This document shows positions 50,306-59,504 of a stretch of 64,000 nt of DNA, in pieces. The notes below the pieces were generated by a model, which made no database searches, was not told the DNA's origin, and saw nothing but the letters and a program-made list of their open reading frames with translations. Source of the stretch: an uncultured Lachnospiraceae bacterium (lineage in GTDB: Bacteria; Bacillota; Clostridia; Lachnospirales; Lachnospiraceae); assembly GCA_947625205.1 (NCBI GenBank), contig CANQNN010000014.1:1-64000 (forward strand), given 5' to 3'. How positions within the stretch are numbered: the stretch's first letter is position 1; each line of letters begins with the position of its first letter. The position numbers and the translations under genes were made by a program.

Positions 50306-52057
50306 CTATTCTTCCGGTTCGGGGGATTGCCCGCCATTGCCGCCGCTGCTGTCCTGGCTGCTGTTTTTACTGCTGTTTATATCATTACCGCTGACCGTGC
50401 CGTCATTTTCACCGGGCTTTTTTTCCTCTTCCAGCGGGTCAAACTCGTAAGTGACATCCTCCCCGTCATTGTACAGGAAGATCGTATAACTCTGCGATAC
50501 ATAGCCGTTCTGGCGCAGCGTCAGCGTATGCGACCCGGTTATCTTCCGGAAGCCGACCGGCGAGATCCCTATGTAATTCTCGTCCAGATACACCTTCACA
50601 TTCTCCGGTCTGGAGATATGCACCCAGTTGGATGTGCTCTCATTGCCGCTGACCGTGCTGCTGCTCTGGCTGCTGTTCTGGCTGCTGTTTATATCGTTAC
50701 CACTGACCGTACTGCTCTCTTTCTCCAGATCCTCAAAGGAATACGTGATATCTTCCCCGTCATTGTACAGATAGACCGTATAGCTCCTGGTCTTATATCC
50801 GCTTTTGCGCAGTGTGACCGTATGGCTTCCGACGGTCTTCTTAAAGCTGACCGGCGATATTCCTATATAATTACTGTCTACATACACTTCAACGTCTTTC
50901 GGCGCATCGATATAGACTCTGTTGCCCGTTGAGGGACTTACCACATCGTCGCCGATGGGTTCACCGTCATCTGTATCCTTCTGCGGCTCCAACTGATTCT
51001 GACTTATGCTGTCCTCTTCCTGCAACTCTCTGGATCTTTCCAGCGTAAAAGATATCTGTGCATATTCCGAACCGACCTGAATATATTTGGTCAGGGAATC
51101 ATACCCTTCCGCCTCAAGATGCACCTGATGAATACCGTAAGGCAGTTCGACCGCCGAGTCAGTGATAACGGGTTTTCCATCTATCTCAACCGCAGCATCT
51201 GCCGGTGTGACGGACAGCAAAATCTTGCCTGTCTTATCCTGCAGGACTTCCAGATCTCCCACATCCAGAATGACCTCTTTATTTCTCGCAACAACGATAT
51301 CCTTCTGGGAACTGATTCCGTCCTTGGACAAAAACACCCGGTAGCTTCCCTCCGGTACGACCAGAAGCATGTCCGACGTGATCTCACGGATAATCGTATT
51401 GCCGACCTCTATCCAGCCGCCGATCAGGGCCTGATCGTTTTTTAACCGCAGATATCCGTGTCCCTTGTCAACATTGATGCTGTATATCTTATGGCCGACG
51501 CCGCGCACCGATATCCTGTCCTGTGACACGATATCCATCACTTCGACCCGCTTCCCCTCCGAAAGCACCACGGCTTCATCCGGCAGAGAATACGTGGATG
51601 AGCCGATACCGGCAGTTTTGTTGATCCCGCCAAGGTCATAATTATCGATATCTTCATATACCCATGCATCGGGCGATATCTGTATGCTGGCAATCTTGCG
51701 TTTCCCTTTCAGGAAATTTACATCCACCACATCACCCGGCTCGATCTGGGATATAGTCATCGGTCCGCCGTATTTGTCTTTAATATAAGTCGTTCCGTCA
51801 TAATACAGGGTATACTGCCTGCCCGCCTCCATATTCATAAAGGTAACGCCGCGGTTCAGCGAATCAACCGACATCACTACGGCAGTATCCGCCGAATCGT
51901 AGCTTCCGGCCGAGCTGACGGTAAATCCGGTATCCACAATATTACTCTCTTTATCTTTAGCGACTCCGATATTACTCGCCTGTGAAGTACAGCCGGTAAT
52001 AAACAGCGCCGTTGCCATCGTAACGACCGCCGCCGTCTGTATAACTCTTCTGTGCAT
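50306..52057 (-). CDS. Lipoprotein with repeated PEGA domains
   Basis: 583 residues. Lipoprotein signal (TAAVVTMATALFITGCTSQ, lipidated Cys23). A beta-rich first part (about 45-280) is followed by three PEGA-type domains (about 285-345, 385-450 and 485-550). The last two are near-duplicates, with VEVYVDSNYIGISPVSFKKT and VKVYLDENYIGISPVGFRKI, each ending in NDGEDxTYxF and separated by Ser/Asn linkers carrying STVSGND or GTVSGND. PEGA domains bind cell-wall or surface-layer components. The gene follows the CotS-like kinase gene by six bases, so the two are cotranscribed. Function unknown. Confidence 0.85.
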   Translation of the reverse strand: MHRRVIQTAAVVTMATALFITGCTSQASNIGVAKDKESNIVDTGFTVSSAGSYDSADTAVVMSVDSLNRGVTFMNMEAGRQYTLYYDGTTYIKDKYGGPMTISQIEPGDVVDVNFLKGKRKIASIQISPDAWVYEDIDNYDLGGINKTAGIGSSTYSLPDEAVVLSEGKRVEVMDIVSQDRISVRGVGHKIYSINVDKGHGYLRLKNDQALIGGWIEVGNTIIREITSDMLLVVPEGSYRVFLSKDGISSQKDIVVARNKEVILDVGDLEVLQDKTGKILLSVTPADAAVEIDGKPVITDSAVELPYGIHQVHLEAEGYDSLTKYIQVGSEYAQISFTLERSRELQEEDSISQNQLEPQKDTDDGEPIGDDVVSPSTGNRVYIDAPKDVEVYVDSNYIGISPVSFKKTVGSHTVTLRKSGYKTRSYTVYLYNDGEDITYSFEDLEKESSTVSGNDINSSQNSSQSSSTVSGNESTSNWVHISRPENVKVYLDENYIGISPVGFRKITGSHTLTLRQNGYVSQSYTIFLYNDGEDVTYEFDPLEEEKKPGENDGTVSGNDINSSKNSSQDSSGGNGGQSPEPEE

Positions 52058-52063
52058 CTGGCA

Positions 52064-53050
52064 TTATCCTTTCTTACAGTCGAATATACTCTCCAGAAAA
52101 AGCTGCTTCTCTCTCTCCTGCGCGAACAGCTTCTCGATCTTCTCCATGTTTCTTCCGGGGATCCATGCTTTACCGGAATTATAATAAAAATTGACGATCT
52201 TCCAGAATTTCTCAGGATATGCCAACCGGTAATACAGCTGTTTGTAATCCCTGTCCGTCAGCGCTCTTACTTTATTATAACTCTCTAACAGCATATCGCC
52301 CAGCGTCTGCGACCAGTTATTTTTTTCCAGCAGCTTCCGCATGAACAGATACAGATCCCGCACCGGATAATCTCTTACGCATTTCTCGAAATTGATCAGA
52401 ACCGTTCCGGCCTCCGTCTGGATGATATTGTGGTACTGATAATCGCCATGACACACCGCGGGAAATCCGTAAGGGTCCTCCTCATAGGCATAATAACGCA
52501 ATTCATCGGTAATTTGCAAGGCATTATTCATGAAATAATCATAATGCTTCATTAAATAGATCTCAAAATCCGTCTTCTGGCTTTTCTCCCACAGAAACTT
52601 TCTCACTCTCTTAAGTTCCCGGTTATGCTTTTCATATTCCTTTTCGATCCGAAAGATCGGCTGACGGTTTAATTCTTCATATGCTGACAGGTCGGCGGTA
52701 TTATGAAGCTTCGCAAGCGTAGCGACTGCCTGACCGCACTCTTCCGTATTTCTGTGGCTGCATTCTCTACCCTCAAAATAGGTTTTCAGAATATAAGGCG
52801 TCCGGTCCTGGTCATAGACGATCATCTCATCCTCTTTTGTACGGAGAATGGACTCCGCTCTGACCGTACCGTTTTCTTTTATATGTTTTAGGAAAAAATC
52901 CTGAAATACGATTTTATCGACAGGTCCGCAATATTCTTTTAGTATGAGCAATCCGCGGTCCGAATCGCACAGAATTGCGCCACGGCCTTTCCAGGTGCGG
53001 TTTACCTCTATTCCATACTGATCTAATAAACTCACCGCTCTGTCATTCAC
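52064..53050 (-). CDS. CotS-family spore-coat protein, kinase-like
   Basis: 328 residues. Aminoglycoside-phosphotransferase-like fold: the catalytic-loop motif VCHGDYQYHNII (about 195-206) and the metal site LINFEKCVRDYPVRDLYLFMRK, where the usual DFD/DFE is NFE (Asn for Asp). This pattern and the length fit the CotS/YutH/YsxE group of spore coat proteins in Firmicutes. Reported catalytic activity is uncertain for the family. Upstream of the PEGA lipoprotein. Confidence 0.82.
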   Translation of the reverse strand: MNDRAVSLLDQYGIEVNRTWKGRGAILCDSDRGLLILKEYCGPVDKIVFQDFFLKHIKENGTVRAESILRTKEDEMIVYDQDRTPYILKTYFEGRECSHRNTEECGQAVATLAKLHNTADLSAYEELNRQPIFRIEKEYEKHNRELKRVRKFLWEKSQKTDFEIYLMKHYDYFMNNALQITDELRYYAYEEDPYGFPAVCHGDYQYHNIIQTEAGTVLINFEKCVRDYPVRDLYLFMRKLLEKNNWSQTLGDMLLESYNKVRALTDRDYKQLYYRLAYPEKFWKIVNFYYNSGKAWIPGRNMEKIEKLFAQEREKQLFLESIFDCKKG

Positions 53051-53148
53051 ACGAATCCCCTCCGCTTTGTCGTCTATCCTATCTTATGAGCGGCAAAGGA
53101 AAAGTATGAATTTGTTTTGATCTGCCGGAGCATCCGTCCGATCCCCTG

Positions 53149-54495
53149 TTATTGCGGCTTTCTGCCCTGTATTTTCTCCCTGCAGACGGAAAGCAGTTCC
53201 TCCCGGGTATTGCGTTGCGGGTCTTCCAATACAAGCTCCAGCAGTTCATTTAGCAAAACGCCGATCTCTCTGCCGGCAGGCATCCCGGCCGCGATCAAGT
53301 CGCTGCCGCTCACCGCCAGGTCTTTCAGACTCAGACATTCTTTTCTGTCGCGGATGCCTTCATATATCTGCTGTATGTATGCAAGCTTCCGGAGCTTTTC
53401 TTCTCTCCGGTAACTGCTCTGCGCACGAATGTCCGCGTTCTGCACGGCAAACAACAGCGGAAAGATATCTTCCCCGATGCGGCTGACCGCGCGTCTTACG
53501 CCGCTGTCCGTAGCGTCGATCTCCTGATCGTGACAGAGCACGATACGCGATACTTTATCTATCGTATCATTATCGAATTTAAGGCGGCGCAGGATCTGTC
53601 TGGTCATCTTTTCTCCCACGGCGGCATGCCCTTTGTTATGGGTGATCCCCTCACTGTCCACCGTCAGCGTCTCCGGTTTTCCGATGTCATGAAAAAGCAT
53701 TCCCAGTCGCAGCACTTTATCCGGTTCGATCTCCAGCATGGAATGCAGAATGTGCTCGCCTACACTGTAGCAATGGTGCGGATTATTCTGCTCTGTCTTC
53801 ATACACAGATCAAACTCCGGCAGGATCTGCTGTGTAATGCCCGTCTCAAACGCAACGCGCAGATAATCCGGATGTTTTGATGTAACCAGCTTCACCAGCT
53901 CCGCCTGAATGCGCTCCGCGCTGATCAGCTTGAGATTCAGCGAAAGCTGCCGAATCGCCTCCTGTGTCTTCTCCTCGATCCGGTATCCCAGCTGGGCCGA
54001 GAAACGTACCGCCCGCAGCATACGCAGGGCATCCTCCGTAAATCGCTCTCCGGCGTCGCCGACACAGCGGATCACGCCCTCCTCTATGTCTTTCATGCCG
54101 CCGTAGATATCTACCAGACCGTTCTGCTCGCTGTAAGCCATAGCGTTGACGGTAAAATCCCGGCGCTTTAAATCTTCTTCCAGGCTGGCGGTAAAAGTAA
54201 CCTGCCTGGGATGTCTGCCGTCCTCATAAACACCGTCTATACGGTATGTAGTGACCTCAAAGCCCTCTCCTCCCAGAAGGACCATGACAGTGCCGTGCCT
54301 GATGCCGGTATCGACCGTTTTGGCAAAAAGGCGCTTGGTCTCTTCCGGTCTGGCGGATGTGGTAATATCCCAGTCGTTCGGCTCTCTCCCAAGCACGCAG
54401 TCCCTGACGCAGCCGCCCACCGCATACGCCTCGTAGCCCGCCGCAGTCAGGGTCTCTATGATTTTCTTCACTTTATCGGGAAGTCGTATCTGCAT
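53149..54495 (-). CDS. cca: CCA-adding tRNA nucleotidyltransferase
   Basis: 448 residues. The N-terminal nucleotidyltransferase domain has YAVGGCVRDCVLGREPNDWD followed by ITTSA, with the catalytic DxD, and the RRDFTVNAMAY motif. A tRNA-binding helical region and an HD domain (LRLGMLFHDIGKPETL, about 245-262) follow. Adds or repairs the 3'-CCA of tRNAs; the tRNA-Pro at 59276-59349 in this window lacks an encoded CCA and depends on it. GAGGAA five bases upstream of the ATG. It lies 18 bp after the 79-residue gene. Confidence 0.96.
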   Translation of the reverse strand: MQIRLPDKVKKIIETLTAAGYEAYAVGGCVRDCVLGREPNDWDITTSARPEETKRLFAKTVDTGIRHGTVMVLLGGEGFEVTTYRIDGVYEDGRHPRQVTFTASLEEDLKRRDFTVNAMAYSEQNGLVDIYGGMKDIEEGVIRCVGDAGERFTEDALRMLRAVRFSAQLGYRIEEKTQEAIRQLSLNLKLISAERIQAELVKLVTSKHPDYLRVAFETGITQQILPEFDLCMKTEQNNPHHCYSVGEHILHSMLEIEPDKVLRLGMLFHDIGKPETLTVDSEGITHNKGHAAVGEKMTRQILRRLKFDNDTIDKVSRIVLCHDQEIDATDSGVRRAVSRIGEDIFPLLFAVQNADIRAQSSYRREEKLRKLAYIQQIYEGIRDRKECLSLKDLAVSGSDLIAAGMPAGREIGVLLNELLELVLEDPQRNTREELLSVCREKIQGRKPQ

Positions 54496-54513
54496 ACCAG
54501 TTCCTCATCATGA

Positions 54514-54753
54514 TCAGCCAATACTCGGTCCGTTAAAGATATCCTTTACATTCTCCAGATGAACATCCGGCTTCCCGTCTTCTTTCACAAGCGAATTGAC
54601 CAGATCGTCTATCTCATCCCGGGACATCATACCGCGCCCGCGTTCGATAAATTCGTTCTTCTCATCATCGGTCATATCTATAAAACGGTCCATTGCCATT
54701 CGGTTTGATGTGATCGCCAAACCTAAATTTAAAGGCATATTGTTATAATCCAT
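54514..54753 (-). CDS. Small protein of unknown function, 79 residues
   Basis: GGAG four bases before the ATG, and only 18 bp before cca on the same strand, so the two form one transcript. Contents: a hydrophobic start (MPLNLGLAITSNRMAMDRF) and an acidic helical middle (DMTDDEKNEFIERGRGMMSRDEI), with a VHLENVKDIFNGPSIG end. Neither TM nor signal peptide is evident. The D-x-M-T-x-x-E-K pattern is reminiscent of short unassigned Lachnospiraceae proteins. An inverted repeat (54770-54801) precedes it. Confidence 0.65.
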   Translation of the reverse strand: MDYNNMPLNLGLAITSNRMAMDRFIDMTDDEKNEFIERGRGMMSRDEIDDLVNSLVKEDGKPDVHLENVKDIFNGPSIG

Positions 54754-54769
54754 CGTACTCCGTCCTTCC

Positions 54770-54801
54770 TGTACATAAATTTATTTTTAATATTATGTAC
54801 A
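54770..54801 (-). promoter_or_regulatory. Inverted repeat before the cca operon
   Basis: Perfect nine-base arms TGTACATAA / TTATGTACA separated by 14 bases of A+T, 17-48 bases upstream of the start of the 79-residue protein. It is placed like an operator over a promoter. No convincing -35/-10 pair was found. Confidence 0.35.
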
Positions 54802-54863
54802 AAAGGGGAGCCGCCTATACCTGTAACACAAAAATATAATGGCACAGCCGCCGCATATATGGC

Positions 54864-57095
54864 CTATGCAAGCGCAGCGATTCCTTTTAACCGGATATCC
54901 TCACAGGATGCGCCCACAAGAATTTCATAGTCCCCCGCGTCTGTGACAAAATCATGGCTGTTTTCATCATAATAGGCGAAATCTTCGCGTTTCAGTGTTA
55001 TGGCCACTTTTCTGGACTTGCCCGGCGCCAGCTCGACTTTCGCGTACGATTTAAGCTCTTTGTCGGGTCTGTCTATCTTCGCTCCGATCGGCGCCACATA
55101 GACCTGGGCGATTTCCGCACCCACCATCTTTCCTACATTTTTAACCGTGAAGGTGAGCTTGATGTCTCCGCCCTTTTCCGTCTTAAAGGTCAACCCGCTG
55201 TATGTAAAACGGGTATAGGACAGACCGTGGCCGAAACAAAAAGCAGGTGCAATGCGCTGTCTGTCAAAATATCTGTAACCGCAGTACAGCCCTTCCTCCA
55301 GCCGGATGGAACCCTGTACGCCGAACTGTCCGTTCTTCGCGGTCACGCAGTCCCCGTACACGTTCGGAAACGTCTCCGCCAGCTTGCCGGAAGGATCGAT
55401 ATCGCCGAAAATAATTCTGGCAAACGCCGTTCCGGTCTCCATTCCCGCATAATAACTCCATAGGATCGCCTGCGCTTTATCCCTCCACGGCATCTCCACG
55501 GGAGATCCGCCTATAAACGTAACGATCATATCCTTTCTGACTTTCAGGAGAGCCTCTATCAGTTCATCCTGTTCATAAGGAAGCTTCATATCGGTTCTGT
55601 CGGCGCCTTCACTGTCTATATAATGATTCAGCCCGCCGACATAAATAACGGCGTCGGCATCCTTTACCGCCTCTATCGCTTCTGCAAACAGCGCCTTATT
55701 CTTCTCATGGACCTCCGCTGCCTCTTTCGCAAGCTGCGCGAGACGTTCGTCCTCCTCCGCACGATGGCTCTTCGGCGCGCCATCATCCCTGGTCAATATA
55801 CCGGCAGTCGAACGTTCCAGACCGTCCAAACTGTCTGCCTGCCAGTTGTGGTCGAAGGTCTTGCGCTTCTCCGGCACATGATAGCCCTTCACATACTTAA
55901 CCTGCGTGCCGCCGCCCAGATAGCACTTTAAGCCCATCAGCGGACAGATCTCGTACAGCGCTTTGATCTCGGCGCTTCCGCCGCCGTCGGAATGGATCCA
56001 TGCAGCATTTTGACCGACCACCACCAGCTTCTTGATCCGGAACGCGTTAAGGGGCAGCGCCTGCTTCTCATTTTTCAATAAGATCATGGATTCTTCCGCC
56101 GTGCGCAGGATCATCTGTCTGTGATCGGGCGTATTATAAGAGCCGGATCTACGGCTGGCTTTCTCCCTGCCGATCATCTTTAACCGGAACATCATGCGCA
56201 GAAGATTCCGCACCTTGGCATTGACAACTTCCTCTGAGACCTCGCCTTTTTTGATCAGCTCTTTTAACGGATTCGCCAGCATATATTCGTCGAAATCCGG
56301 AAAAACGGACATCTCCAGATCCAGAGAGCATTCCGCCGCTTCCCTGGTCAGATGAACGCCGCCCCAGTCGCTTATGACCGCGCCGTCAAATCCCCATTCA
56401 CCGCGCAGCACATCGTCCAGCAGCTTCTTATTCTCGCAACAGTGGTATCCGTTCACCTTATTGTATGCGCCCATAACGGAATAAGCGTTTGCCTCCTGTA
56501 CTGCTGCCTTAAACGCCGGAAAATAAAGCTCTTGCAGCGTCCTTTCATCGATCTCCTCGTCCACCATAAGGCGGTCCGTCTCCTGCACATTCGCCGTAAA
56601 GTGTTTTACGCATGCCGCCACATCGTTATCCTGAATACCTTTGATAAAAGGAACCGCGAGCGTTGCCGTAAGCTTCGGGTCCTCGCTCATATATTCAAAA
56701 TTTCTTCCGCACAGCGGGCTTCTCTTGATATTGATACCCGGCGCCAGAATCACATCCTTGCCGCGGCCTCTCGCCTCCGCCCCCAGTACCTTGCCCATTT
56801 CATAGGCTCTGTATGGGTTCCACGTTGAGGCGAGCGCGCTGTTGCTGGGCAGATAAGATACCCTGTCGTCATTGTTGCCTGCCGGGACCCATCTGTCGCT
56901 CATGAACTCCTCTCTGACTCCCATCGGCCCGTCGGACGTTTCAATGCCCGGAATGCCCAGTCTCTCCACGCCGCCCGACCGGAAAAGAGATGCCCCGTGG
57001 ATCATGGAGATCTTCTCGTCCAATGTCATTTTCTTCAGCAGACTCTCTATTTCCTTTTCCGTTTTCTTCTGATTCTTCTTGCTCTCCGTCTTCAT
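54864..57095 (-). CDS. Glycoside hydrolase family 3 (beta-glucosidase/xylosidase type)
   Basis: 743 residues from the ATG at 57095 (GGAGG about ten bases upstream); the frame continues upstream to 57206, overlapping the GH127 gene, without a better start. No signal peptide. Order: (beta/alpha) barrel (about 20-330) with GIETSDGPMGVRE and the nucleophile Asp in VISDWGG; alpha/beta sandwich domain (about 360-590) with SEGADRTDMKLP; C-terminal fibronectin-III-like domain (about 650-740). GH3 enzymes remove beta-linked glucose, xylose or arabinose from oligosaccharide ends in the cytoplasm. It is 89 bp downstream of GH127, likely in one transcript. Confidence 0.93.
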   Translation of the reverse strand: MKTESKKNQKKTEKEIESLLKKMTLDEKISMIHGASLFRSGGVERLGIPGIETSDGPMGVREEFMSDRWVPAGNNDDRVSYLPSNSALASTWNPYRAYEMGKVLGAEARGRGKDVILAPGINIKRSPLCGRNFEYMSEDPKLTATLAVPFIKGIQDNDVAACVKHFTANVQETDRLMVDEEIDERTLQELYFPAFKAAVQEANAYSVMGAYNKVNGYHCCENKKLLDDVLRGEWGFDGAVISDWGGVHLTREAAECSLDLEMSVFPDFDEYMLANPLKELIKKGEVSEEVVNAKVRNLLRMMFRLKMIGREKASRRSGSYNTPDHRQMILRTAEESMILLKNEKQALPLNAFRIKKLVVVGQNAAWIHSDGGGSAEIKALYEICPLMGLKCYLGGGTQVKYVKGYHVPEKRKTFDHNWQADSLDGLERSTAGILTRDDGAPKSHRAEEDERLAQLAKEAAEVHEKNKALFAEAIEAVKDADAVIYVGGLNHYIDSEGADRTDMKLPYEQDELIEALLKVRKDMIVTFIGGSPVEMPWRDKAQAILWSYYAGMETGTAFARIIFGDIDPSGKLAETFPNVYGDCVTAKNGQFGVQGSIRLEEGLYCGYRYFDRQRIAPAFCFGHGLSYTRFTYSGLTFKTEKGGDIKLTFTVKNVGKMVGAEIAQVYVAPIGAKIDRPDKELKSYAKVELAPGKSRKVAITLKREDFAYYDENSHDFVTDAGDYEILVGASCEDIRLKGIAALA

Positions 57096-57184
57096 AAATA
57101 CTGCCCCTCCGATCATGATAAACACTGCCTTGCAGATACCGGCGCTGATTCCGCAACTGCCGCCGCTTTTAAGATCCCCGTCCG

Positions 57185-59116
57185 CTACGGGCGTTCGGGC
57201 AGCCACACGCGCATCTGGTTAAGCCCTCTGTTGCCCCATGTATAATACGGTACAAGAACGATCTCGCAGTCATGAAACACCGGCGCCTGTTCACTGTATA
57301 ATCCGTCTCCTTTTTCCACCCGGTATCCCTGTGCGCGGATCTGCCTGATGCCGCACAGCTTATCCGGCAGGAACTCTCCCACCGTGAGCGCGCCGCCCTC
57401 CTTAAAGAAAAGGGACAGCACATCACCGTCATTGTCAGCTCCCTCGGCGCAATAAATCAAAGGCCCGCAGGCAACGGCAGCCTTGCCGGTATCAGCCGCC
57501 ACCCGGCTATCGGCATACACCTTGCGCGCCCGCATGTCCACTTCAACCTCCAGGACATCCTGACTGCCAAAGCTGTCTTCGATATAGGCATATCCGTTGC
57601 GGATATCGCAGGCGACCGGAGCGCCGTTTCTGCGGATCACGGTATGCTTACTCCACGCCGGAATGCGGATCGCCAGAGACAGCCGCATCGTCTCCTGCAG
57701 CGGCGCAAAGCGGTATGTTATCCGGTTATCATACGGATATTCGGTGCAGACCGTTATCTTCCCGCCGAGCTTCTCACCTGCATCCAGTGTTCCCCCGATA
57801 AACAGATTGGAATAGAGCGTTGTGCCCTCTTCATGCCACGCATAATCGGCGATAGAGGATATGAGCCTCGCCACATTGGGCGGGCAGCAGGCGCAGGCAA
57901 ACCATTTCGGTCTTACCGGAAGCGCATGCCTGTGGGTCTTCGCCTCTCCGGATATTCCGGGAAGCGCTTCCAGCGGATTCACGTAAAAGAACCTTGTGCC
58001 GTCCAACTGCATACCCGCCAACACACAGTTATACAAGGCGCGCTCCATTACATCCGCGTACTTTCCGTCCCGCTCCAGGTACAACATCCTGTTGGAGAAA
58101 AAGATCAGGCCGATGGCGGCGCAGGTCTCGGCATACGCCGTGTCGTTCGGCAGATGGTAATCCTTGGTAAAAGCTTCGCCTTCATAGGCGGAGCCGATGG
58201 CGCCCGTCACATACATCTGACACTGGGTAATATTATTCCAGAGCGTCTTACAGGCTTCCCGCAATGCTTCGTCCCCTGTCTCTCCTGCGGCGTCCGCCAT
58301 GCCGGTGTACAGATAGACCGCCCTGACCGCATGCCCGACAGCCTTGGTCTGCATCCGCACGGGCGCCGCATTCTGCGCATACTCCTTATCGTCGCCCGTG
58401 CTGCCCCAAACGCTCCATTTATATTTCTGCCTTTCCTGTGCAAAATAATCGCTGTTGACGCCGCGCACATTAATAAAGTGAAGCGAAAGCTCCTTATATC
58501 TCTCATTGCCGGTACAGCGGTACAGACGCATCAGCGCCAGCTCGATCTCCGGATGGCCGGGATATCCTTCCGCGCCCTCCTCTATGAAATGCCGGTAGAT
58601 GTGGTCCGCCATCCGGCACATGATCTCAAGCAGCTTCGTCTTGCCGGTACACTCCGCGTAGGCGACCGCCGCCTCGATCATGTGTCCTGCACAGTACAGC
58701 TCATGAGCCTCGTGCAGATTCGTCCAACGCTTATCAGGCTCCTTGACCGTAAAATAAGTGTTCAGATATCCGTCCTCATGCTGCGCCTCACCGATCAGAT
58801 CGATCAGCTCGTCGCACTTCCGTTCCAGCTCTGCGTCCTTCTTCTGCGCAAGCGTATACGCGGCGCCTTCCAGCCACTTGGCCGCATCGCTGTCCTGAAA
58901 GACCATACCGTAGAACTCCCCGTCGCATTTACCGGTGCGCAGCTTCTCGGCCGCCATACGGAAATTCTCGATACAATGACTCTTTTCCGCGCCCTCGATC
59001 CGGTCATTCAGGGCATTTTCCTGATAGGGGAGCACCACCTCCCGCACCAGCTTCTCATATTTTCCAAAAAATGAATCCGTCACTTCAAATCTGTCTACAA
59101 ATTTAAGATCGCCCAC
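57185..59116 (-). CDS. Glycoside hydrolase family 127 beta-L-arabinofuranosidase
   Basis: 643 residues from the GTG at 59116 (GGAGG seven bases before it); an ATG at 59152 lies upstream without a site. GH127 hallmarks: the zinc-binding site made of the Glu and Cys in YAETCAAIGLIF and the adjacent pair in FACACCPPNVARL, as in HypBA1. The (alpha/alpha)6 barrel region NLHEAHELYCAGHMIEAAVA fits too. These enzymes release beta-L-arabinofuranose from plant glycoproteins (hydroxyproline-linked arabinosides) or sugar-beet arabinan. No signal peptide, so it works on imported material. A TATAAT sits about 63 bases upstream (59184-59179). Confidence 0.92.
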   Translation of the reverse strand: MGDLKFVDRFEVTDSFFGKYEKLVREVVLPYQENALNDRIEGAEKSHCIENFRMAAEKLRTGKCDGEFYGMVFQDSDAAKWLEGAAYTLAQKKDAELERKCDELIDLIGEAQHEDGYLNTYFTVKEPDKRWTNLHEAHELYCAGHMIEAAVAYAECTGKTKLLEIMCRMADHIYRHFIEEGAEGYPGHPEIELALMRLYRCTGNERYKELSLHFINVRGVNSDYFAQERQKYKWSVWGSTGDDKEYAQNAAPVRMQTKAVGHAVRAVYLYTGMADAAGETGDEALREACKTLWNNITQCQMYVTGAIGSAYEGEAFTKDYHLPNDTAYAETCAAIGLIFFSNRMLYLERDGKYADVMERALYNCVLAGMQLDGTRFFYVNPLEALPGISGEAKTHRHALPVRPKWFACACCPPNVARLISSIADYAWHEEGTTLYSNLFIGGTLDAGEKLGGKITVCTEYPYDNRITYRFAPLQETMRLSLAIRIPAWSKHTVIRRNGAPVACDIRNGYAYIEDSFGSQDVLEVEVDMRARKVYADSRVAADTGKAAVACGPLIYCAEGADNDGDVLSLFFKEGGALTVGEFLPDKLCGIRQIRAQGYRVEKGDGLYSEQAPVFHDCEIVLVPYYTWGNRGLNQMRVWLPERP

Positions 59117-59224
59117 TACATACCCTCCGCCAGTGATTATGCCGCAACCCATGCGGCAGCTTAGTCCATACTGATTGTATTATACTGTAAAACGCGCCGT
59201 TTGTATATCATGTTATATTTATGT

Positions 59225-59270
59225 AAAAAATAAGCTTTACGGCCTTTGATCATAAAAACCGTAAAGCTTA
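59225..59270 (-). terminator. Terminator of tRNA-Pro
   Basis: Perfect 12-base inverted repeat TAAGCTTTACGG / CCGTAAAGCTTA (59231-59242, 59259-59270), with a six-U tail on the minus strand, six bases after the tRNA. Confidence 0.9.
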
Positions 59271-59275
59271 ACAAA

Positions 59276-59349
59276 TCGAAGCGACAGGATTTGAACCTGC
59301 GACCTCTGCGTCCCGAACGCAGCGCTCTACCAAGCTGAGCCACGCTTCG
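59276..59349 (-). tRNA. tRNA-Pro (anticodon CGG)
   Basis: 74-nt cloverleaf: acceptor stem CGAAGCG / CGCTTCG with discriminator A; anticodon stem-loop CTGCG-TTCGGGA-CGCAG giving CGG for codon CCG; T arm GCAGGTTCAAATCCTGT. The 3' CCA is not encoded. It has its own promoter and terminator. Confidence 0.97.
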
Positions 59350-59368
59350 ATACTTGCGGACAACTAAG

Positions 59369-59398
59369 ATAATACAATACCTGATAGGCTTTTGTCAA
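59369..59398 (-). promoter_or_regulatory. Promoter of tRNA-Pro
   Basis: On the minus strand TTGACA (59398-59393), an 18-base spacer and TATTAT (59374-59369), about 20 bases before the tRNA. Confidence 0.65.
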
Positions 59399-59504
59399 TG
59401 TTTCCACAAGAATATTTTTAATCGTACACCATCCCGCCTTGACAGCTTTGCCCCCGGCGAGTATAACTGTTTTTAGAAAAAAAGTATCTGTGAGGGGTAA
59501 TATT

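Noticed and set aside
57644..59074. Plus-strand open frame of 476 codons
   Set aside because: Antisense to the GH127 gene, whose zinc site and length identify it securely.
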